Position numbers and translations under genes: made by a program | Source: Porticoccaceae bacterium | GTDB lineage: Bacteria; Pseudomonadota; Gammaproteobacteria; Pseudomonadales; Porticoccaceae | Reading direction: 5' to 3' | DNA: 18,867 nt | Assembly (NCBI GenBank): GCA_003491845.1 | Contig: DNBN01000269.1 | Coordinates: 1-18,867, forward strand | Notes under the pieces: model-generated | Told to the model about the DNA's origin: nothing | Seen by the model: the letters and a program-made list of their open reading frames with translations, nothing else | The model's database searches: none | Shown: positions 13,266 to 18,867 of the stretch, piece after piece | Position numbering within the stretch: position 1 is the first letter of the stretch | How the letters are laid out: the number at the start of each line of letters is the position of its first letter

Positions 13266-14378
13266 TTAGTTGGTGATTTCTTGATAAAAAACATCTTCGG
13301 CAGGTAATTTGCCGAAGTGGACTTGCAGATCAGGACCTACACTGATGCTGTCGGCGCCTCTAGGGAGGGGAATAGACGGTGCTGGACAGGCGTATTGGGT
13401 ACCTTCACCACAGATACCATTCATCAGGTAAGACGGCACTCCTTCGGGGAAGGCATCCCCATGGGTACCGAACCATTGCATCGGGGCGTTGTACCAGAAC
13501 ATCATTATGGTCTGCATAAGACCGGATATAGCCAGGAAGCGAATAAAGGTTTTCTTACCCGCAGTCATTTGCAGTTTATCGACGCCGCGCTCGCAGAACA
13601 TATAGCCCTTGTCGTCTTTAAAATAGCGGAAGGCACCGCACAATCCCCAGGTACCACCCCATAGGAAAATCTCATATAGCGGGAATTGCCAGATTTGCCC
13701 ACCGAAGAGTGAAGCGTTTTGAATCGAGCCTATATAAGCATAACCGCCAGTATGCAGGAAGATGAGTTCCATAATAATGTCGAAAGTGAACCCTGCCAGA
13801 AAGGCGGCAGCCAGAAGAGACAGGACACCTGCGTGGGGGCGGTAGTTTTTCCACTTTTTCATGGCCCAGCAAACAAACACGACTGGCCAGAACATAAAGA
13901 AGATATAGGCCGTACTCCAGGTCAGCAAAGGTTCTGAAATAAAGCGGCTATTGGGACTCAAGGCGCCCGGTACAAACTCGACCCAGTTGCCCAGATTAAA
14001 GTGCAGTGAGTTGTACAGGAACCAGGGAGCGGAATAAGCCAGCAATGGGTCCTGCCAAAACATAAAGAAGAAGGCTATAACCAATAAGCCATCGGATGAA
14101 AAAGAACCTGACTTTAGTTTTGGCATTACTATCACGCGGATGATCACCCAAACTGCACAGATAGGCCCCAGAATATCCATTGTAATAATCCAGATCAGGG
14201 TCTCCATCGCGGGGATATCGTCACCAGGGTTAACAAAGGTTGCGGCGCCCTCGCCAATCCACGTGGCTATCGTATAGGCAATAAACACATACCAAAAAGC
14301 TCCAATCCAGGCCCAGAGTTTGACCTGGGAAAATTCCTGTCCTTCGAGCGGGGCAGGGTGTGCACTGGCAACACTCAT
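13266..14378 (-). CDS. Multi-pass membrane protein resembling AveC-like spirocyclases
   Basis: A 370-residue integral membrane protein with about seven hydrophobic segments: roughly 20-44, 60-83, 94-112, 152-175, 182-208, 233-254 and 280-302. Between them lie polar motifs that look conserved: DPLLAYSAPWFLYNS, LGNWVEFVPG, a membrane-embedded Asp-Glu pair (FDIIMELIF), QFPLYE and ERGVDKLQ. From memory this layout matches the AveC-like family, named after the avermectin spirocyclase/dehydratase and widespread in mycobacteria and lipid-degrading proteobacteria. I cannot confirm it without a profile search. The buried acidic residues hint at an enzyme rather than a transporter. It is the first gene of the - strand operon, with a GAGG Shine-Dalgarno eight bases before ATG, and is divergent from the MoxR gene. 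Confidence 0.72.
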   Translation of the reverse strand: MSVASAHPAPLEGQEFSQVKLWAWIGAFWYVFIAYTIATWIGEGAATFVNPGDDIPAMETLIWIITMDILGPICAVWVIIRVIVMPKLKSGSFSSDGLLVIAFFFMFWQDPLLAYSAPWFLYNSLHFNLGNWVEFVPGALSPNSRFISEPLLTWSTAYIFFMFWPVVFVCWAMKKWKNYRPHAGVLSLLAAAFLAGFTFDIIMELIFLHTGGYAYIGSIQNASLFGGQIWQFPLYEIFLWGGTWGLCGAFRYFKDDKGYMFCERGVDKLQMTAGKKTFIRFLAISGLMQTIMMFWYNAPMQWFGTHGDAFPEGVPSYLMNGICGEGTQYACPAPSIPLPRGADSISVGPDLQVHFGKLPAEDVFYQEITN

Positions 14379-14760
14379 AATGAATTCCTCAGTTGTTATA
14401 TTTAGAGTTTTACTGTTTTTGCATCATATATTTAATGGATTATAGCGATAGTCCAGTAGTTTCTTGAAGAGTTGTGGAGTGTAAAAGTGTTGCATAATCG
14501 GCCATCTTGAAGTGCATCGAGAAATACTAATTTCACCAGTGAAATTGATGCTGATAAGCATCGATTTTATAGGTTTATGTTATGTAACTTATTGATTATA
14601 ATAAGATATTTTAGTACTGTGGCTGGCGGTTACAGATAGTTTAGAGCACGCTTTCCGGCATTTGATTTGGCCGAATATGTCACTATTTTTGACCGAGTGC
14701 TGCTGGCCGTTTATGCATAATAGGCCTATCGATATTGCAGGTAGGTGAAGAGGAGATGTT
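14379..14760. promoter_or_regulatory. Divergent intergenic region with operator-like repeats
   Basis: A 382-bp AT-rich region that must hold promoters for the AveC operon (-) and the MoxR-VWA genes (+). No coding frame was seen. It contains the palindromes described separately, and TATAAT at 14597-14602 could be a -10 box for the + strand, though no good -35 accompanies it. The + side ends in a strong GAGGAGA Shine-Dalgarno before ATG 14761. Confidence 0.5.
14514..14564. promoter_or_regulatory. Candidate operator: two abutting palindromes and three GCATCRA half-sites
   Basis: AATTTCAC-CA-GTGAAATT (14529-14546) is a perfect 8-bp inverted repeat. It is followed with no gap by GATGCT-GATA-AGCATC (14547-14562). 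The heptamer GCATCGA occurs at 14514-14520 and 14558-14564, 44 bp apart, with the inverted variant TTGATGC at 14545-14551. This suits a dimeric or dual-site regulator acting on the divergent promoters. The AraC-family protein encoded at 17257-18264 is one candidate. Confidence 0.5.
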
Positions 14761-15579
14761 ATGACAGCCCGATTAGACGAAGCTTATGTACCCACTGACA
14801 GGATTCAGTATTTCCCGACGGCTGATGAAATTGAAGTGTTCAAAACGGCCGCGGAACAGAAGCTAGCGGTGATGCTGAAGGGGCCTACCGGTTGTGGTAA
14901 AACCCGCTTTGTCGAATATATGGCGCAAGAACTAAAACGACCTTTAGTAACTATTCCCTGTCATGAAGATCTGACAGCTTCGGATCTGGTTGGCCGTTAT
15001 CTGCTTAAAGGGGGTGAAACTGTTTGGGAAGATGGGCCGGTTACTCGGGCCGTGAAAATGGGGGCCATTTGTTATCTGGATGAAGTGGTAGAAGCGCGCT
15101 CGGATACTACTGTGGTGATTCACCCCTTAACTGACCATCGCCGTGAATTACATATTGATCGTTTAAACCAGACACTTAAAGTGCCGGATAACTTTATGGT
15201 GGTAGCTTCCTATAACCCGGGTTATCAAAGTGTGTTAAAGGAACTGAAAGAATCCACGCGTCAGCGTATGGTCGGGATCGATTTTGATTATCTGGCTCCG
15301 GAGATCGAAGTGCAATTGTTAATTGCCGAATGCAGTGTGTCTGAATCTATCGCCCAAGATCTGGTGAAACTTGCCTTAGCCATTCGCCGATTGGACAGCG
15401 GTGCTTTGTCGGAAGTGGCATCAACGCGCACACTGGTTGCTACAGCACGGCTAATTAATGGAGGTATTGCCCCGCGGCGTGCAGCTTTGGCCTGTATTGC
15501 TTCTGCCCTGAGTGATGACCCAGAGGTGATCGGTGGGTTGGAAGAAATGATTCAGAATTACTTGCAGCTGCAGTATTAA
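14761..15579 (+). CDS. MoxR/NorQ/CbbQ-type AAA+ ATPase
   Basis: A 272-residue AAA+ ATPase of the MoxR group. Walker A is GPTGCGKT (41-48), Walker B ICYLDE (103-108), sensor-1 Asn about 152 in VASYNPG, and an arginine-finger region STRQRM (166-170). The motif CHEDLTASDLVGRYLLKGG is typical of the NorQ/NirQ/CbbQ subgroup. In that subgroup the ATPase works with a VWA-domain partner to mature or reactivate a metalloenzyme: nitric oxide reductase for NorQ, Rubisco for CbbQ. The partner is encoded 4 bp downstream. No norCB, nirS or Rubisco gene is in the window, so the client is unknown. The start has a near-ideal GAGGAGA Shine-Dalgarno. Subgroup assignment is by motif recognition only. Confidence 0.92.
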   Translation: MTARLDEAYVPTDRIQYFPTADEIEVFKTAAEQKLAVMLKGPTGCGKTRFVEYMAQELKRPLVTIPCHEDLTASDLVGRYLLKGGETVWEDGPVTRAVKMGAICYLDEVVEARSDTTVVIHPLTDHRRELHIDRLNQTLKVPDNFMVVASYNPGYQSVLKELKESTRQRMVGIDFDYLAPEIEVQLLIAECSVSESIAQDLVKLALAIRRLDSGALSEVASTRTLVATARLINGGIAPRRAALACIASALSDDPEVIGGLEEMIQNYLQLQY

Positions 15580-15583
15580 AGTG

Positions 15584-17260
15584 ATGCATAATCTGGACTT
15601 TCTGGCTAGTGCAATCGCTGGTCGAAGTGTAACGGTTCAGGAGATTGAAAATAATTCACTCACCGATAATACCTATACCGACGGTACCAGTATTTTTGTC
15701 GATAAGGCTTTAACAGGACAGCAGCAACGAGATGCTGTTCTGTTCCAAGCGCTTCTGCTTGGTTGTAATAGTTTGCATAAACAGATTGCACGGGCATTAA
15801 TTGGGCGCCCAGGTGTAGCTCGACAGTTCTTGGTACTGGAAATCTATCGCTGTCTGCAACTCAATGCTGGCCAGCTGCCTTCCAGTTTGCTCAGTCGTTA
15901 TGCACACCCGGCAAGGATACCGATAACGTCCTCTGCAGAGGCATCATTAAAACTGGCCGGAAATCGCTCGCTCAAATTGGAGGTTCGCCCAGAGTTTGGT
16001 GTTATACGTCCCATGGCGTTGCGTAATCTGGAGTCTCCTGCCAAAGGTGGAGCACTCAGCCAGAGAGAACTGGAGGGCAAGCTGAATATTGGCTTTGTTG
16101 ATGAGCACGATGAAGATGAAGAAACCGGCACATCGAAATTGCTGGATATGCTTAAAAACCCGCTGAGTTCGGGTAACAATGCCTTAAGTCGTGCGCTAAA
16201 CGATATTCTCGGCGGCGGAAGCCAAAAAGGTAAAGGTGAAGATGACGATGAAGGTTACGGTAGTGTACCCATGGATAGGGCGGTACAAACGGTTCTCAGT
16301 AATCAGGGAACTCGGCAGAAATTACCGGGGGATGCCGCCCCAGTCCCGACAGTGTTGCAAGAATCCCAGGCGCCTTTTAAGTATCCGGAATGGAGTGATA
16401 ATACCCAGTCCTATACGTCCGATCATTGCCATGTGATGGAATATGAACCCTGGGAGGAACCTCAAAACCTTAAACATCTGGGATTAGATCACTCTCATCA
16501 GTTAACTCATCAAATGACGCGGGTGGGGGTTGAGTATCAATTTCTTAAGCAGCAGCCAACTGGTGAAGACTTCGATCTGGACGCGTTGATTAACCATAGT
16601 ATTGATCTAACGACTGGCCACAGTCCGGATGAATCTATTTATCGTTTGTCGAAAAAAACACGCCGTGATCTCAGTACTTTAATGCTGTTGGATATTTCTG
16701 GATCGACCAAAGATATTAATGAAGTGGGGATTAGTATTCACCAGCAGCAAGCTGTGTTTGTCGAAGCACTGGCGAAGGCGCTTAGCCGCTTGGGTGATCA
16801 GGTGGCGTTGTATGGGTTCCATTCCTGGGGCAATCGATTGGTACGCTTTATGCGCGTAAAATCGTTTGGCGAACGTTACGGTCGCAAGATTGAACGGCGT
16901 TTAGAGCAGTTACGCCCCTCGGGTTACAGCAGATTGGGGGCGGCTATACGGCATGCTACATATTTGGTGGAGCGGCAGCGTTTGACTCATCACCGCTTAT
17001 TGTTATTCGTCACCGATGGTTTTGCTTATGATGATGGCTATGAGGACCGTTATGCCGAGGCTGACACGGTTAAGGCCTTGGAGGAAGCGCGCAATAAGGG
17101 AATTGCTTGTGCTTGTATTAGTATAGGCTCCGATAAAACCGATCGAGGCTTGGTTAAAACCTTTGGTGAAACGGCCTATTTGCGCTGCGATAAGATTGCT
17201 GAGTTACCTAAAAAACTACGTAAGCATTTGCAAGGGGCGATTGCTTCCGCTGCGGGTTAG
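15584..17260 (+). CDS. NorD/CbbO-like protein with C-terminal VWA domain
   Basis: A 558-residue partner of the preceding ATPase. The N-terminal half is mostly helical; residues about 175-225 form an acidic, low-complexity linker (DEHDEDEE, KGEDDDEG). The C-terminal third carries the NorD/CbbO signature GEDFDLDALINHSIDL, then Tyr-Arg-Leu...RRDLSTLMLLDISGST, where DISGS (about 370-374) is the MIDAS metal site of a von Willebrand A domain. The companion residues lie in GYSRLGAAIRHA and LLFVTDG. This half would contact the client enzyme through a metal ion while the ATPase supplies force. ATG 15584 is chosen; a GTG at 15581 is adjacent and no Shine-Dalgarno is evident, so translation is probably coupled to the ATPase gene. 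Its last four bases overlap the tail of the opposite AraC gene. Confidence 0.9.
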   Translation: MHNLDFLASAIAGRSVTVQEIENNSLTDNTYTDGTSIFVDKALTGQQQRDAVLFQALLLGCNSLHKQIARALIGRPGVARQFLVLEIYRCLQLNAGQLPSSLLSRYAHPARIPITSSAEASLKLAGNRSLKLEVRPEFGVIRPMALRNLESPAKGGALSQRELEGKLNIGFVDEHDEDEETGTSKLLDMLKNPLSSGNNALSRALNDILGGGSQKGKGEDDDEGYGSVPMDRAVQTVLSNQGTRQKLPGDAAPVPTVLQESQAPFKYPEWSDNTQSYTSDHCHVMEYEPWEEPQNLKHLGLDHSHQLTHQMTRVGVEYQFLKQQPTGEDFDLDALINHSIDLTTGHSPDESIYRLSKKTRRDLSTLMLLDISGSTKDINEVGISIHQQQAVFVEALAKALSRLGDQVALYGFHSWGNRLVRFMRVKSFGERYGRKIERRLEQLRPSGYSRLGAAIRHATYLVERQRLTHHRLLLFVTDGFAYDDGYEDRYAEADTVKALEEARNKGIACACISIGSDKTDRGLVKTFGETAYLRCDKIAELPKKLRKHLQGAIASAAG

Positions 17261-18264
17261 GGCTGTGCTTTTAGCTTATTGCGAAAAACTTTGACGGTTT
17301 CGCCTGTTTGTTCTTTGAACGCCCGACGAAAACTGGAAATATTATCGTAGCCTAACAGATAGGCAATTTCTTTGGCTGCCAAGTCCGTGCTTTTTAGGTA
17401 TTCAATGGCCAGATCTCGACGAAAGTCATTTCGCAGGCCGCTGTAGGATAAGCCTTCGTTGTCCAGTTTACGGCGCAGGCTGCGTTCACTGGTCTGCAAT
17501 AGAGATGCTATTTCCGTGATTTTGGGAGGATTACGAGAGTATTTTAAGAATAGCTGCCTGACTTGTTGCGCGATACCGCCAGTTTCCTTCTGTTTGCGCA
17601 ACACATCTTGGCAGTGTTGGTCTAATAGTGTGAGGGTTTCTTCATCGGCGGTATGAATTTTTCGATCGAAGTCACTGGCGAGAAAAGTAGCAACGTTTCG
17701 CCGCCCATTAAAGATTACATCGCAGCCGAAAAAGTCGCGATAGTGATGCTCTGTGAGGCGGCTTTTATTGGCTGGGTAGGTAAGTTCAATAGATTGATAA
17801 CGAATCGATTCGCCGGTCAATTCCATTACTACCTGTAGCGTGCTAGCCAGTGATTGCTCAATACAAAAAGGTAGGCTATCACCCAGAGGGCAAAGCTCTT
17901 CAAATTCGATTTCGCAGTAGTCGTCTTTGATTAATAAGGGATAGTTAAGGACATTGCCGACCAGATCGTTGAAATGATTCCAATAGCGGGTGCAGTCGGC
18001 AAGTGTATCGCAGCTCAAAATGGCGTGGCCTATTAGGCCAAGGTGTTTAACTGAAAAAGCTTGTCCAAACTGTATGGCCGTCAGCGGGTGGCTTCGGCTC
18101 TTGATGTTGTTGATGACCTGGCGTACCTGCAGAAGGTCTACGTTGTAGTCGGGGTCAGAAAGTTTATCCAAGCTAATAGCTGAATTTTTCAATAGGGCCC
18201 TACGGGCAGCTTGTGTTTCGGCTGCCTGTTCGAGGTAGTAGCGGATGTAGTTTGCTCTGGCCAT
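17257..18264 (-). CDS. AraC-family transcriptional regulator
   Basis: A 335-residue regulator. The N-terminal two thirds look like the arabinose-binding-type sensor domain of the OruR/ArgR-like subgroup (FGQAFSVKHLGLIGHAILSC, then the GxLLxxxDY-like region). The C-terminal 90 residues are two helix-turn-helix units: ITEIASLLQTSERSLRRKLD and the second, KEIAYLLGYDNISSFRRAFK, with the usual closing TGETVKVFR. It ends tail to tail with the VWA gene, the two stop codons sharing TTAG. ATG 18264 has no obvious Shine-Dalgarno. It is the only intact regulator in the window, and its targets could be the divergent promoters at 14379-14760, its own gene, or the catabolic block. Regulators of this subgroup often respond to amino acids, fatty acids or aromatic and steroid catabolites; the effector here is unknown. 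Confidence 0.93.
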   Translation of the reverse strand: MARANYIRYYLEQAAETQAARRALLKNSAISLDKLSDPDYNVDLLQVRQVINNIKSRSHPLTAIQFGQAFSVKHLGLIGHAILSCDTLADCTRYWNHFNDLVGNVLNYPLLIKDDYCEIEFEELCPLGDSLPFCIEQSLASTLQVVMELTGESIRYQSIELTYPANKSRLTEHHYRDFFGCDVIFNGRRNVATFLASDFDRKIHTADEETLTLLDQHCQDVLRKQKETGGIAQQVRQLFLKYSRNPPKITEIASLLQTSERSLRRKLDNEGLSYSGLRNDFRRDLAIEYLKSTDLAAKEIAYLLGYDNISSFRRAFKEQTGETVKVFRNKLKAQP

Positions 18265-18867
18265 ATTGAATCAAAGAGATAAATTGGTGACTGCCTTTTT
18301 GTTCTTATTATGTGAGTTACATAGGTAATCTGCAATTGTTAATCGTCATTAGGTAATTATGGGAGGCCCTATGCCTCTCTGTTCGCCATTCTATACATAG
18401 GTGACATAAACCATAAATTTCATAGTGTCATCCCTTGCTTTTCGGTGGCAGGTGTTACGCAACCTAATTTTGCATGTAGATAAAGTCCGCTGCTATTGAA
18501 AAATACCATTAGTGTTTACCTCTGGCGTCAAAAGAATCCCGGCACTCTTCGCGAGGCGCCGCATAGAATTTGACGGCTCTGTGTCTAATAGTGAGGCACA
18601 TGGTGGTGGAGGACGTTGCACTTTGTGCCAGCGGGGCCGGCGCGGAAAGCGTTAGAGGTGTGATAGAACAGAATCTGATCTTTGACATTATGATGACGGC
18701 TTACGGTTGGTCGTCGGCTAAGTAGTCTGCGGCCATCTGGGCTTGAATCTATGGTGATTGGCTATATGAGTTAATTAGGAGCGCATCAAAAACAGCAATT
18801 AAACCTAGGATGTACCTTGATCGGCTCTTGGACTAATCTGTTGTGCTAATCAGCTAATCAGCTAATC
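18265..18867. other. Gene-poor tail of the window
   Basis: About 600 bp with no gene I can support. It includes the upstream region of the AraC gene. A weak stem GGGAGGC-CCTAT-GCCTCTC lies at 18361-18377. A 41-codon frame on + (18600-18725) and a 59-codon frame on - overlap each other, and neither has a Shine-Dalgarno or recognisable motif. Multiple stops in all frames suggest intergenic sequence or decayed coding DNA. Confidence 0.5.
18845..18867 (+). repeat. 8-bp tandem repeat at the window edge
   Basis: GCTAATCA repeated twice, followed by GCTAATC up to the last base, about 2.9 units. The array is cut by the window end, so its true copy number is unknown. Confidence 0.8.

Noticed and set aside
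14597..14602. TATAAT as a definite promoter for the MoxR gene
   Set aside because: The hexamer is perfect but no -35 element is visible at 16-18 bp and the region is AT-rich, so it could be chance.
18361..18377. Stem GGGAGGC/GCCTCTC as a terminator or riboswitch
   Set aside because: It is short, contains a G-T pair, has no T-run and no adjacent gene end or start at the expected distance.
18600..18725. 41-codon + frame and an overlapping 59-codon minus frame near the right end
   Set aside because: Neither has a ribosome site or recognisable motif, and they overlap on opposite strands; there is not enough to call a gene.

Overview
The window reads as part of the chromosome of a Gram-negative gammaproteobacterium, probably a marine, Cellvibrionales/Spongiibacteraceae-like organism. 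That placement is inferred from gene content: acyl-CoA dehydrogenase pairs, hydroxysteroid-type SDRs, an AveC-like membrane protein, a TonB receptor leader, a type IV pilin-like protein, and an E2 domain of the Pseudomonas/E. coli AceF lineage. By eye the base composition is moderate. No phage, transposase, CRISPR, rRNA or tRNA was seen.

Left block, + strand, about 523-9579. A broken TetR-family regulator (about 88-384) is followed by ten same-strand genes. They encode two adjacent acyl-CoA dehydrogenases (probably the two subunits of one heteromeric enzyme), an SDR, an E1 alpha/E1 beta pair of a thiamine-diphosphate 2-oxoacid or acetoin-type dehydrogenase, a free-standing lipoyl domain, a free-standing E2 acyltransferase catalytic domain, a second SDR, a phytoene-desaturase-like FAD oxidoreductase, and a 72-residue protein I cannot name. 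Gaps are mostly 2-70 bp; the largest, 136 bp, lies before E1 alpha. A strong intrinsic terminator (9627-9658) closes the block. An AMP-forming acyl-CoA ligase (9683-11254) follows it. Together these look like a catabolic island for a hydrophobic, probably steroid- or terpenoid-like substrate: activation to a CoA thioester, dehydrogenation, alcohol/ketone oxidation, and oxidative cleavage to an acyl-CoA by a dehydrogenase complex. The substrate is inference.

Middle block, - strand, 14378 down to 11450. An apparent operon encodes a multi-pass membrane protein resembling AveC-like spirocyclases, a type IV pilin-like protein, and a zinc-free NADP-dependent MDR reductase. It ends in a 39-codon TonB-dependent-receptor leader cut off just after its TonB-box-like segment. 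A hairpin and a perfect 16-bp palindrome lie between the pilin and reductase genes.

Right block. A 382-bp divergent intergenic region with two abutting palindromes separates the AveC operon from a + strand MoxR/NorQ/CbbQ-type AAA+ ATPase and a NorD/CbbO-type VWA protein (14761-17260). This is a metalloenzyme-activation pair with no obvious client nearby. An AraC-family regulator (17257-18264, -) overlaps the VWA gene tail to tail by 4 bp. The last 600 bp hold no gene I can support and end in an 8-bp tandem repeat that runs off the window.

The most unusual feature is the dehydrogenase complex. Its E2 is split into separate lipoyl and catalytic polypeptides, no peripheral subunit-binding domain is encoded, no E3 is present, and an AceF-lineage E2 core is paired with a heterotetrameric acetoin-type E1.
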